Assembly: GCF_003171515.1 (NCBI RefSeq)
Contig: NC_089394.1
Coordinates: 1,054,001 to 1,118,000 of the forward strand
DNA length: 64,000 nucleotides
Reading direction: 5' to 3'
Source: Pyrenophora tritici-repentis
Lineage: Eukaryota; Ascomycota; Dothideomycetes; Pleosporales; Pleosporaceae
The position numbers and the translations under genes are program-made. The notes beneath the pieces were generated by a model that had not been told where the DNA came from, made no database searches, and saw nothing but the letters and a program-made list of their open reading frames with translations. This document shows positions 24,151 to 35,150 of this stretch, piece by piece (position 1 is the stretch's first letter; every line of letters begins with the position of its first letter).

Positions 24151-24543
24151 ATACACGCATTTTTGTGAGCATTTGGGGTTCAGGACATTCCTTCTGGGTT
24201 TTTGCAAAGCGTTGGGACAGGCCGGCACCGGTTGTCACCGGGACGACTTACGACAAAAAAATAACTTGTATATGCACTCAACCTACGCACCAGTCTTTAC
24301 TGATAACTACCCTCTGTCCTTTTCGGGTACACTATCTCCTTTGGCATATCAGGGCGTTCAACGACATTTTATTTCACGCAAATCAACAACATCAATACTA
24401 CGCGTCGTAAACCCATCACAACCAAGTACGCGTGACGATCCAACTTACATCACATGCACCATGGGCTGTCTTGCACAACATACGCTCGCTTCATAAATAA
24501 TAGGTATCTTATCCCAAACGCCATTACCCGAACGCTTCCCCAC
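24151..24543. other. Convergent intergenic region
   Basis: It lies between the 3' ends of the membrane-protein gene (+) and PEX4 (-). No gene is seen. Confidence 0.5.
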
Positions 24544-25157
24544 CTATCGCCTGTCCCCAACACCCCTCCAGTGATACCTTTCACACTGGGTATAAAACCT
24601 GATCAAGCTCATAGCACCCACCTCATCCCCACTTCGAAACAGTTGCGCGATATCAACATTCAACGGGCTATCCGGCTCCGCGCTCGTAAGCAGCTGGTGT
24701 ATACTCGTCATGGTGGTGGAAAGCGTGTATGCTGGCGACCAAGACGTCTTCAGCAGATCGAGGCAAATTTCACCCGTTTTGAAGTCGACGTTGGGGTGGC
24801 AGATGGGCGTTATAAAGCGGATCGTGGGCGCGGCGAGGGGGTACGTTGGGGGGATTGAGATGGACAGGAGCCAGCAACCATCTTGGAGGTTGTTAGTAAA
24901 TGTATGAATGTGAGTGAATGGGGAGAAGTGGTAAAGGCGGTGGAGGGTTTTGGTTGAGGCCGTGTGTTTTGTTTGGGTGTAGGTATCATACCTTCATATG
25001 CCGTGCCTGGTACACCCTTCATAACCGCCCTCCATTGCATGACATCGTCCTCCACAGGTCCGAGGTCAAGAAGCGCATCGTTAGGGTCGTTGTGGTAGGT
25101 TTGCAGTTCCGTCATTAAGCGCTTGATGGGTGATGCGGTGCGTGCCGAGCCAGCCAT
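24544..25157 (-). CDS. PEX4: Peroxisomal ubiquitin-conjugating enzyme Pex4
   Basis: Exon 1 is 25157-24992 and exon 2 is 24881-24544, separated by a 110-bp intron (donor GTATGA, branch CTAAC), giving 167 residues. Motifs of the E2 core are in order: KRLMTELQTYHNDPN, WRAVMKGVPGTAYEDGCWLL, ISIPPTYPLAAPTIRFITP, then the HPN signature CHPNVDFKTGEICLDLLKTS with the catalytic Cys in GEICLDLL. The segment SAEPDSPLNVDIAQLFRSGD is typical of Pex4, the E2 that monoubiquitinates the import receptor Pex5 so it can be recycled from the peroxisome membrane. Other E2s are possible, but this tail favours Pex4. PEX4 is divergent from RRP46. Confidence 0.87.
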
Positions 25158-25623
25158 GGTGTATATTCAGTATACGTCGAAGCGAGTGATATAATGGTCA
25201 GTGAAAAGGTAAGAGCGTAGCCGTGAAGGAAGCTCGGAATAGTAGGAGGCTGGACAGCGGCGCGACGGAATACTTGGGTTGGCTTTCTTGCTGGCTGCAA
25301 GGATGTGTTCCGGCGGTGATGCATGCTGCACCTCGGCCGCCTCGGTGGAGCTTGAGCCGCCAGGTGCACGGAGCTTCTCCCCACCAAAACTTTTGGGTGT
25401 GGGAGGTGACGGAGGTGTGCAGCACGACACGCTTTTTTCACTGTTTTCGTCGAAAGAATTGACCTGGTAGCTTCACGAGACTTCTCTACGCGATTGATTC
25501 TCCTGGCTACCGACTTGTTTTCATCTCGCGCAACTCCCACGCTACATCTCCAACTTTGCGCGCAGTGAAGTCACCAGTATTCCATCTTGCGACGCATCAT
25601 ACAGAGACGACATACACTGCACA
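25158..25623. promoter_or_regulatory. Divergent intergenic region PEX4 / RRP46
   Basis: About 470 bp between two start codons, so both promoters lie here. I identify no specific binding motif. Confidence 0.4.
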
Positions 25624-26519
25624 ATGGTCGCCCCAGTAGTCACCCTCACGCATCTGAATCGCGCCGATGGATCAGCGACCTACACACATAACGGATACTC
25701 CATCATTGGCGCTGTCAACGGGCCCATCGAAGTACAGCGACGCGATGAATTGCCAGAGGAAGCAGCGATTGAGGTGAACGTTCGACCCGCAATGGGCGTT
25801 GGAAGTGCGTATTATTCCAAGATTGAGTATATAGAAGCATTGGAGAACTAATACATTCAAGGTCCGCGCGAGCGACATCTCGAAACCCTCGTTCACAACA
25901 CACTGCGCAGCATCATCTTGACACAATCAATACCCCGAACACTAGTCCAAGTCACATTACAAGTTCGAAGTTTGCCAGAGGAAGACAGCACAACGGGCGT
26001 CAACACTGTTCGTCATGACTCTAGCAACTACGTTATATCCATAGCTAACAAACATAGTCTCTCACCCTTCTCCCACACCTCCTACATACCTCTCTCCTCG
26101 CCCTCCTCTCAGCCTCTATTCCCCTCCGAACAACATTGACCTCCGTAATCATCGCACAACCCGCCTCACCATCCACGAACTCATTTCCTCCACTGCTCTC
26201 GCCAACCGCAAATGAACTCCTCCGCGCCAAACCCATCCGCGCCGTCCACGTCTTTGCCTTCTCAGGCAACAGAAAAATGTTGATGAGCGAAAACGATGGC
26301 AGGTTCAGCTACGAAGAATGGGCCGAGGCATGTGAGATGGCTGAAACAGCATGCTGTGGAGATGAGGAAGACGATGATGATGGTGGCGTAAAATTGGAAG
26401 CTGAGGGCGAGGCAATGGACATTGATGCACAGGCTGAGTCAGAGAATCTGGACCAGTGGTTGAGAAGCGTGGTTAGGAAGAAGGTGGAATTCGAGCAGAG
26501 GTGGAAGAGTGCTACGTGA
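25624..26519 (+). CDS. RRP46: Exosome RNase PH-like subunit Rrp46
   Basis: Exons 25624-25804, 25862-26007 and 26058-26519 give 262 residues. The first exon has the start of an RNase PH fold (LNRADGSATYTHNGYSIIGA, VNGPIEVQRRDELPEEAAIEV) and ends RPAMGVGS; splicing gives SPRERHLETLVHNTLRSIIL, the conserved motif of this family. Exon 3 continues LLPHLLHTSLLALLSASIPL and carries a fungal acidic insertion (DEEDDDDGG) before the final helix WLRSVVRKKVEFEQRW. Rrp46 is one of six RNase PH-type ring subunits of the RNA exosome; in eukaryotes the ring is catalytically inactive and threads RNA to Rrp44/Rrp6. Intron 2 uses an unusual GTTCGT donor with a good GCTAAC branch. Confidence 0.88.
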
Positions 26520-27487
26520 AGCCGAGGTCACATGTGCGAGTAAGGCCTACACAAGATTCGACGAGCAAGTCCGATCCATCCGACGACTAAGTCTATGGAT
26601 GGAGCACGGCAGGAGATCAATATGCGTGGCAGACATCACGAGGTTCTTGGCTGCGATAATGGAACGGAGTCTTAGCGTGTCGTGTGGTTACACATGCACG
26701 GCGGAGCAAAACTAGCGACCTTCCTCAGCTTGCCTGTAGGCTGTTCTACGAGCATCCAGCTTTTCAATGAAGCAGGCAGACCGCATCTTGGTCATGCGGG
26801 CACAGAGACAGGGCCATCCATAGATATATACAGGAACTGGTGTCATATCGGCATGACACCAGTCCATATACAGTAACAACAATTAAACCACATGAGATCC
26901 AGAGTATTCACTAGAAAGACATGTTGAAGACGGGAAAGTGGAAACATGCTACACACATATTACAAGTGAAGTCAAATGTCTTAATTTACAACCAAGATAT
27001 CCCCCTAGCTTCACGTTTCAGCTACATACAAAAGCCAAGCCAAGCCATCAAAGCAAGGAAAGAAGCAAGCAAGCCACACACTAATCCACTTCCTTACCCA
27101 TACGACATGGCCGCATGCCGCCCCAGCTTGCCATTTTCTCGCCTATACAGCCGCCACAATGTACACAAAAGGCCCATGACTCGACCTTGCCAAGGTAAGC
27201 GAAGTACTACGCAAGCCCATTTTTGGCGCTCACTGGAAAATTATCCGGGTTGTCCCGTTGTGAGGAGACGTCCTATACTGGTTTTGTAGTGAGGAAGCGA
27301 GGTGGAGTGGATCGATCGATGGGTGTAGTCGGAGTAGTGTAAACACGGTCCAGATGTCTACTTTGACTTCGGTATGTTTTTCGCACAGTTGACGTCTCTT
27401 TCTCCGCGGAATACAGTGAAATAGTGCAAGCACGTGACTATACCACATCCCTCTCTGCGAGTAACAATGCTGACAAATAATACTTCT
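26520..27487. other. Gene-less stretch
   Basis: It lies between the 3' ends of RRP46 and the minus-strand hypothetical gene. It contains an AAGCAAG/AAGCCAAGCC-rich run near 27030-27080. I see no gene. Confidence 0.5.
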
Positions 27488-28369
27488 TCATCCAGTCACA
27501 ACAGTCCACTGCGTACGCCGCCATCCTTTACTCGACACGATGACTGCGCCTTGGAGCACGGCTTCACTATCTTGCGTGCTGTGAGGTGGAACGTGACGTG
27601 TATACGATGCCGTCTCTAACTCCTCCTCCCGGTCAACTTCCTCGGTTTTGATGGCCGAATCATGGATCTCAGTTGCGGTCTGCGCCCTTGCTTCTGGTTG
27701 CAGAGTTGGTAGAGGGAGGGGATAGTACGGTGCATCGTAAGGTCCCGGAAGGGGTTTTGGGGCGGATATCCAGGGATAGATTGGGATGAATGCTGGTTGG
27801 AGGGTTTCCTGTCTAAGGGAGTCGAGGTAGGAGTTTGGGTGAATTGGGAAAGATGGATTCGTGGCGGGGACGTATTGAGGTTGTTCTTGTTTTATGCGAG
27901 GCGAGGGCGCTGTGGTCTCTGTATCTTCTTGTTTGATTGCTGGTGAATTTGAGAGCTCGTCTTGATATGAGTCTTTTCTTTGGTGGGAGCTTGGCTTCTT
28001 TTCATCTTGATTTGACGCCAAGTTGGATCGATCTCGACTGGAACGTGACATCCTGCTCTTTCTGCGTGCAAGCAGGATGACGATTGACCGGCAGGCTGTT
28101 ACGAAAAGTGACCACAGGACTATACCCTCGAGTAGGTACTGATGATGTTCGGGTGAATTGGTAAGCCAGCTTCTCCCACTGGCTTGACTAGACGGCGTAG
28201 GAAGTGGAGGCATGGGGACAAATATGGCAGGTGATCCAGGAAATATAAATCTAGATAGATATCCACCCGGCGTAGTCCAAAGTGTGGAGATGATGCAGGC
28301 CCAGGATATAGTAGTGACACTAACCAACCGTCAATAAAATAGACACGAGGAGAACCACGACCTTTTCAT
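27488..28369 (-). CDS. Hypothetical membrane-anchored protein, 5' end tentative
   Basis: The main exon is 28319-27488. No ATG opens this frame before an upstream stop. A very short first exon at 28369-28362 (donor GTCGTG, 42-bp intron) would supply it and give MKSVTTISWACIISTLW; this is tentative because the donor is weak. About 280 residues. The N-terminal 35 residues are hydrophobic, a second membrane helix is YLLEGIVLWSLFVTACRSIVILL, followed by RRKSRMSRSSR. The rest is disordered, rich in Gln, Pro and Glu, with repeated IKQE/IKTEE segments that resemble sumoylation sites. I do not recognise the family. Confidence 0.5.
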
Positions 28370-30823
28370 AGCAAACATACCTCTAAAGAAAGGGACAATG
28401 ATATCGCCGTTAGCATAAGCACTAGGATGTGAATCCTGCTGGCAATAAAACCCCAACCGATTTTAGGTCTTCGCGTAGGTACCAAGTCTCCTGTCTAGAT
28501 GCCCGTTTGCGTACGATGCGCTGCCGGGATTTCGTATCATATAAATACGAGAGAAAAGGACAGACCGATAACCGGGGGCGGATTTGGTACGCCAGGAGTG
28601 AAACAGGAAGAAGCCGCGTTTGGTTCCTGCATGCCACATGCCCACATATGGTTTCTTTCCTCACGCGCCATGCTACTTTACTTGTTCGCCTTCTCACGGC
28701 GGCGAGTGTCAATCAGCAACGCCAGGTACAACTCGGAGCCACGGCATTCTCCGGCGAAGCTAGCACAAACGCCCGCGATCTGGTGCTACTTACGAAGAAG
28801 GGGTGTGGAGAGGCGGTCGCGGGCCAAAGGGAGATGGCAAAGCGCAAGCCCCCCATGGTTGAACCAACAAGGCAAACGAAGCTTCGTCATGTTCAGCTGC
28901 AAAGAGTGCGCGTGTGCAAGGCATACGTGACCGATCCTACTAGGATGAGCATGGTTTGGTACGCCCACTTCAGCAGTGCGTCGTAGCTTGGCGTGTGGGT
29001 GTTCAGCTGAAGGATGCGATGGTGGCGTTGCGTGTGGCGCTGCCTGCATGGTTCATCAAGCTAATCGGTAACCATGGCTCTACTCGCATCCCTGCACCGA
29101 GGAACAACGGCGAGCTGGCGTTGAACGCCTCGCAGTCAGGTTGTTGTTTCGACCAGGTATTGTAGCGGCCAAATTGCAGCTTTTTTTTTGTTGCGCAATC
29201 GCCTGTGTCATTGGGAAGTGAGGCGGCCGCGTCGAACGGGTACGGTAAGGTTTGCAGAGTGGGAAAGGATTGCGGTTTCAGCTTTTTGCTGCAACGCCAA
29301 CCGAACGCTCGGTTCCCTTTTGATTACGCTTGACGACATATTTAGGCTTTCATGTACGAGAGAGGCGCGTCATCTAAACAAAGAATCATTCGCATCAAGT
29401 AGAAGAATATAGTAACAAACCTCTGGATGGTGCTTTTTTTCTGCGGGCCCAGCACCTATTCTTGCGACTCTGCGTTGTCTCTTCCTCCGATCGCGAATGC
29501 AAGTAGAGAAAGCAAGCTGCCAAGTGGTCTCGATGTCTTCAGCCCGCGCCTCTGTATACCCCATATTGATACTCGATAAACATACCTACCTCCAGTTTAG
29601 CTGTGACTTCATCAACTTGAGATGTACCTGTGACAGTCTTGGACCGGCGATTTGTCCAACATGGCGTCTATCACCAAGCCCCTACATAATCCCCGCCCAC
29701 TGGCGTGCAACCTCAGCAGCAACTAGAAAGGCTTGGAAACAAAGCAAGCAAAAACAGGTTCCTGGTAATCGGGAATTCAAACTGCTCCATCGTTCGGCGA
29801 GGTGCGGTGACCATCCAGCTCGAAAGTGCCCTTACAGCATCTGGAAGGCCAGAGAACCCGAACTAGCTACACGAAGTTTATCTGACGGAGACCCTATCTC
29901 TTCCAACGCTAGTATACAACCTCCGTTGGTTGGTGAGGTGCTCTTCCCAAGTTAGGAAAAGGATAATATTGGCATATTCGTAAACTGCTGGTTTGCGTGA
30001 TTCGAATCCAGAATGCCAGTCGGAGGTAAGCAGTAGAGGACAGGGGGGAAAATTCAGGTGTCACCAACCGTTGTAGTTTCCACCAGTCGCAATATCTAGA
30101 AAGCACAATTGATTCTACAATCCATGTGTAGATCGTGTTTCGGCCTTGCCTCGCAAATAGTTGCCATTCTTCCTTCTCCGGAGACGCCGCCACGGGGCCG
30201 CAGCAGCACAGATCGACATCTAGACCGAGGATCATGTGTATCGGGCGTCAACCAGCAACACCATTTCACTGGCATGTGATTTTCACGTCTCTAGTCGTAG
30301 TTGGGTTTACGCTTGAGATGAGAGCCTCATTTGCTGAATGGACTCGTAGTTGCCTGACCTTCATTACGGCGATGCCGTAGCTAAGTAGGCACGTGACGCG
30401 GTTGTCGTACCCGCTCTACCACATTGGGTAGATGGTCGTTCAAGAGATGAACTTGGTGGCAACAAAAAGTTTTATTAGACAAGTTTCGAGCTGAAACATT
30501 ACACTACGACGTAGGATACAGCCACATCTAGAGACGTGTATGAAACAAATGACGTAACAGGTCGCGGGCTGAGCATTCGAAAGTAACTATCGAACAGCTG
30601 ATTGAGAGAGTTTACATGAGATGAGAGTGGCTGTGCAGACCATCCAAGGACTTGAAACCCCGAAACCGTTGATCTCCTCGTTCGGCCTGCTCTACCACCC
30701 TGTAGCCTGACGGATACCCCTCTTTGTGGTCGTTGTCTCCTGCTCTTCAGTTCCTGAACGACCAAGGTTAGCACTTGCTTTGGAAGGTACTCTGAACACA
30801 CAAAAAGAAACGCGGGACAGGAT
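28370..30823. other. 2.4-kb gene-less stretch
   Basis: No open frame here looks like a protein. The longest (about 28429-28986 on +) has no repeated hydrophobic or motif structure and is opposed by equally long frames on the other strand. A single GATTCGAATCC at about 30000 resembles a tRNA B-box but has no partner A-box or cloverleaf. I find no repeat structure. Confidence 0.45.
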
Positions 30824-32423
30824 TCATATGTTCGTACTCAGGCGGTGGACTACAGGGACCGAGCTTGGCGGCAAGCTTCCGTATTCGGTTATGACCATGT
30901 TGATATACTGCGCAGGTGTGACGTCATATAGAACCTGGAGATGATACAGATTTTTCGCGTCTTCGATCCATTTGAGAACGTCTGAAGTATCAGCCGGGGC
31001 ATCTTCTGGGGTTGACTTGTCGTCCTTCGATGCGGAGAGACGTGGCTTGAGGGGAAGTAGATCGCGACGCTCGGCTTCGGAAAGTATTTCCTCAGCTGGC
31101 GCCACTTCGTTTCCGACGATGGAGTCTAGTGCGACTTTCTCGGTGAACTTGACGGACTGGCAGAGCACAATGACAGGTAGCGAGTGTGAGTGGGCGAGCA
31201 TGGAGACTACTGCCGTGCCAACGCGAGAGTAGAGACGACCGTTTGACATCATGGCATGTGCACCCAGAAACACTTTGGTTGCGTCCTTTACGGCGTGTGA
31301 GGCGCCTGTAATGAGATAGTATCGTACGGTGATGCCGTGATTAGCGAGCTTGCGTGCCAGCTGCTTGCCTTCAAACAATGGCTTTGAATCGACCACAATG
31401 ACTGTGAAGGGTTTACCAGACTGATGAGCGTGAATGATGGTTTGCTCGACGATGGAGGATGCTGCGTAGACCAGAACGACATCACCCGCCCGAATCTTAG
31501 TAGCTGCTAGATCGCGGATAAGTCTATCGGCAGCTGTAACACGCTCGCGAATGAAGATATCGATCTCTTCAATCAGATCCCGCTTGGCCTCATTTTCAGG
31601 CGTGGAGGGATCTATCTTGATGATGACTATAATAAGTCAGCATGCAGCCAGATCGCCCTCGGAAACATGCTATCCATGAACCGCAGAAATATCGAGTGGT
31701 TTCTCCCAACTTGAATTGAGACACCAACTTACTGTCTTTCAACCATCTGATCGCATTTCCCATACTGGTACTGAGCGGCCGACAGCTCTTCAGGAACTCA
31801 ATCTGTGGACCTAGGTGATGGCTAGTAAGATGTCGAGCTAAGCTGTTGCCGGGAGGCGTTTGGTAGGTCTCGATGACTGTTTTGAAAACTAAGAGCATTG
31901 CCACCATTCGCGCTGTACTACCACATATAGCATAGCTGCTATACTGTAGACCGAGCGCAAGTACAGCTGGGTGTACATCCTTGGACGCTCCAACAAGAGA
32001 TTGCTGCTTGGGTTGACTGTAGAGATGACCAAAGAATAAACCAGTCTGCTTTGGCTCTTTCTCTTTCTTGGATTTTTTCTCTGGCTCTTTGGCTGTTGGC
32101 GTGTTGGGTTGCGATGGCCGCCGCCGTAGTGCCAACGGTCTTGACTTGTCGTCTTTTGATGTTTGCTTCGAGTCTTTTTGCTGCTTCTGGCCGTCCTTGG
32201 CCGGTCCTTGCTGCTGGTTCGATGGCCCGCCTACTGATTTGGCCTGTGCTCGCTTTGCTTGCTTCTCGGCCTGTTTTTGCTTCTTGAGCTCTGCTGGTGA
32301 GAGCTTCTTGGGCGCGTCTGTAGCTTCAGCATTTGTCGCTGCGGAAGCACTCTCCTGGGCCGCGGGTGCTGATGCAGGAGGTGCCGAAGGCTGTACTGGC
32401 TCAGTAGCCGGTGGTTCTGACAT
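30824..32423 (-). CDS. GCD2: Translation initiation factor eIF2B subunit delta
   Basis: Exon 1 is 32423-31733 and exon 2 is 31626-30824; the 106-bp intron begins GTAAGT and ends ATAG. The product is 497 residues. Residues 1-130 are low-complexity Ala/Pro then Lys/Gln-rich, as is usual for the delta subunit. The IF-2B fold follows: DVHPAVLALGLQYSSYAICG, ARMVAMLLVFKTVI, then across the splice IIKIDPSTPENEAKRDLIE. Catalytic-core family motifs are DVVLVYAASSIVEQTI, FTVIVVDSKPLFEGKQLA, SNGRLYSRVGTAVVSMLAH and, near the end, LYDVTPAQYINMVITEYG. It is part of the decameric guanine-nucleotide exchange factor for eIF2 and a target of eIF2-alpha phosphorylation. It is divergent from the F-box gene. Confidence 0.95.
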
Positions 32424-32880
32424 ATTGGCGACCTTGTTGTGTTGTTGCTCTCCTTTGCTATGGAAATGTGGCCAGTCAGGCGTCAGACGACCGGTGTTGG
32501 TGGGGCGAATTGAATTTTTTGGCCTAATTCTATGACCAATCCGAGTGCTACAAGATACCTATAGCTACTAGGTGCGAAGAAGCGGTGATTATGTGTAGTT
32601 GTCAGCCCTGGTAGGCAGGCGGAAATTTGATAGACATGCGTGAATTGAGTCACAAGTTTGGTAGCTGCTTTGGTGTTAGCGCAAAAACGGAGATGTCCCG
32701 CACTAATCCCCGCGCCAAGCACGTGCGTCATAGGCCATCTACGTGCAGGCCCTCGCCCAAGTGCTATGACTATCGCCCCTTGTGCCTAGATTCATAACCT
32801 TACAACGATACCGTATAGTGCCTTTCACTTGTTGCTGATCACATTCAGGCTTTCGCCTTTTGCAGCACTGAGACGTCATA
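32424..32880. promoter_or_regulatory. Divergent intergenic region eIF2B delta / SAF1
   Basis: Roughly 460 bp between divergent starts. It holds both promoters and both 5' UTRs. No specific motif is assigned. Confidence 0.4.
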
Positions 32881-34803
32881 ATGGCCGACAAGATCAGCTC
32901 CATCACCGACCTCCCTCTCGATATCCTCGTCCTCGTCTTCCCCTACCTAGATGCGAAGTCCTTCCTCGCCCTCTGCAGTACATGCAAGTCATTTCACCAG
33001 CCATCGATACGGCTCGACCCTCCATACTGGAGCTACCTCGTCCGCAACACATTTCGCGTACCCAACCAGCCTGTTGTACAACATGATGGTGATCGATGGC
33101 AGAAGATGTATCGGCGTCTCCTTACCCAGAGCCGCGTCTTTACATGGGGGAACAACTCGCATAATCGCCTAGGACACGCTCCCCAAGCGTCTGGTGGGAT
33201 TCGTTCCAATTGGGGTATGATGAGAGGACCATTCGTACGAAGGACCGGTCCTCCGCCTCAGTCACAAAGTCCAGTTGAGATGGAACATACACGAAACCTA
33301 GGTGTCATTGCCGATATGCAGTGTGGTGGCTGGTCTACGACCCTTCTAACATCCAAAGGCTCCCTCCACATAGCCGGTGTTCTCGATGGTCAGAGAGTGT
33401 TTCATGAGAGTGCGCCCTTGGAACTACTGCACTTTCCAGAAGGCTACCCTTCCCATGCCGGTACTGCTCAGTATGAAGAGCCCGCCGTCGCTATCCGACA
33501 ATTCTCGGCTGGACGATCGCATGTACTGGCAGTGTCAGACAATGGCAAGATTTGGTCGTGGTATAGTAAGAAACAACCTGCTCTCCAGGTCAAGTTTGCA
33601 ACTCTACAGCTGAATGAGCTCTCCCTGAACAAAGACTCAAGCACGCCGTCCTCCAATTTCGGACAGATCAGGCAGGTTGTAGCGGGATGGAGCCGCAGTT
33701 CAGCGTATGTGCATGGCGTTGGTATTGTAGTTTGGGACCCCGTGGAACGCGATCATGACGATCAGGGTACAGATACTATGCTTGTTATGGAACATTCGGA
33801 AGTACCAAAGTCCAATTATCAACGATCAAAGACAACGCGCGAGTCGGATGAGCAGAGAATGCTCGGCGAAGAGGTCGGCGTAGTCTTGAGCTACATCATA
33901 CTGGAACACTATGTGGTCTTCGCTACGGATATAGGCAAGGTCTTCTGTGGTAGATTCGAGGATAAGAACAAGATTGACGATATTCTTGAACTCAAGCAAG
34001 TGCGCCACGACAAGGGAGTTCCCCTAGATATCCAGGGCTCGTTCCGTAGTTTCGCAGTCTTCAGAGACGGCGAGGTCATCACGAGCGACCAGAACTACCT
34101 AGAGGCATGCTGGACCAATCGGCGGGAGGACCCCGAACAGACGAATATTCAGGGCCTCAAAAAGATCCCCGCTCTTCAAAACAGTGGCGTCATTTCAGTT
34201 GCGTTCGGTGACTACCATTACCTTGCCCTTCACTCCAACGGCAGGATCACGTCGTATGGAACTGAGAACAGCGGCTGTGGGTCGCTTGGCCTGGGCTCGA
34301 ATAAGGAAGCAGTAGTCGGCAAGGCCCGTGGTCTAACATACGACCAATTTAACGGCAACGGACGACTGCTACCCCATGCTTATAAAAATGGTCGTCAGAT
34401 CTGGTTTGACGAGCGAAAAAACGACTGGCTGGCCCAAGTTATCAATGAGCCAACAGACGACAAAGAGAGCGAGGAACGGAAACAGATATGGGAGCACCAC
34501 CACAATGTCCAAGGCGAAGTGAGCGAATGGTTCGAACAGGAGGCCAAGGCATGGGACCAAGATGGTGGTGAAGATGGTTTGGGCGCATACTTTGCTTTAG
34601 GTGTGAGTGCCGCGGGTTGGCATTCCGGAGCCCTTGTCTTGGTCAACGAAGAGCTGGCTACGAAAGAGCCTACCTATAATCGTGAGAAAAGGTCGTTTCC
34701 GCGACTTAAGCTCTCTGATGGTACGGAGATGCCGGGCGAGAAGGACTTTGATGAGTGGAGAGAGGGCTGTCCAGGTTTCCAGCTCGATGCTGCCAACGTC
34801 TAG
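32881..34803 (+). CDS. SAF1: F-box and RCC1-repeat protein, Saf1-like
   Basis: Single exon, 640 residues, ATG at 32881. Residues 8-50 form an F-box (ITDLPLDILVLVFPYLDAKS, then LCSTCKSFHQ) for binding Skp1. RCC1-type beta-propeller segments follow: SRVFTWGNNSHNRLGH, QCGGWSTTLLTSKGSLH, SAGRSHVLAVSDNGKIWSW, DYHYLALHSNGRITSYGTEN and GSLGLGSNKEAVV. The overall order matches SCF-associated factor 1; yeast Saf1 directs ubiquitination of adenine deaminase Aah1 at entry into quiescence. Whether the substrate is conserved here is unknown. A short TC dinucleotide run follows the stop codon. Confidence 0.88.
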   Translation: MADKISSITDLPLDILVLVFPYLDAKSFLALCSTCKSFHQPSIRLDPPYWSYLVRNTFRVPNQPVVQHDGDRWQKMYRRLLTQSRVFTWGNNSHNRLGHAPQASGGIRSNWGMMRGPFVRRTGPPPQSQSPVEMEHTRNLGVIADMQCGGWSTTLLTSKGSLHIAGVLDGQRVFHESAPLELLHFPEGYPSHAGTAQYEEPAVAIRQFSAGRSHVLAVSDNGKIWSWYSKKQPALQVKFATLQLNELSLNKDSSTPSSNFGQIRQVVAGWSRSSAYVHGVGIVVWDPVERDHDDQGTDTMLVMEHSEVPKSNYQRSKTTRESDEQRMLGEEVGVVLSYIILEHYVVFATDIGKVFCGRFEDKNKIDDILELKQVRHDKGVPLDIQGSFRSFAVFRDGEVITSDQNYLEACWTNRREDPEQTNIQGLKKIPALQNSGVISVAFGDYHYLALHSNGRITSYGTENSGCGSLGLGSNKEAVVGKARGLTYDQFNGNGRLLPHAYKNGRQIWFDERKNDWLAQVINEPTDDKESEERKQIWEHHHNVQGEVSEWFEQEAKAWDQDGGEDGLGAYFALGVSAAGWHSGALVLVNEELATKEPTYNREKRSFPRLKLSDGTEMPGEKDFDEWREGCPGFQLDAANV

Positions 34804-35150
34804 ATCTCTCTCTCTCTCTCTTCCTTGATTTCTTTGAGAAGACGTCATGGGGCTCTATTACACAAACATCCTTGCAGCGATCCACAATTATCCTAGATGA
34901 ATTCTTGGGCGTACATAATACACATTCCATCCTATCGAGCACATCTCACGCTATGACCAAAACAGTGAGTGAATATGATGTTGCGTATTTGAAATACTGC
35001 CACGTGTCTCATGACACACATCATTGAATACGAGAAGCATTTGAGAGCTGGAGTAGATGGCAGAAGATGGAACAAGGCGATTACGAAACGTGATTGGATT
35101 GTTGATTGCATACAACTGATATCCCAGTAATCACTATAAATACAAGCCTT
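34804..35150. other. Convergent intergenic region
   Basis: It lies between the 3' ends of SAF1 (+) and GLO2 (-). It starts with a (TC)n run of about 20 bases. No gene is seen. Confidence 0.5.

Noticed and set aside
28429..28986. 185-residue plus-strand open frame
   Set aside because: No family character, compositionally like random translation, and opposed by open frames on the other strand.
29990..30020. tRNA-like B-box
   Set aside because: GATTCGAATCC alone; no A-box, acceptor stem or cloverleaf could be drawn around it.
18902..34803. Functional link between the Saf1-like gene and the adenosine deaminase gene
   Set aside because: Yeast Saf1 acts on adenine deaminase Aah1, a different family; the genes are about 12 kb apart with many genes between, so linkage is likely chance.
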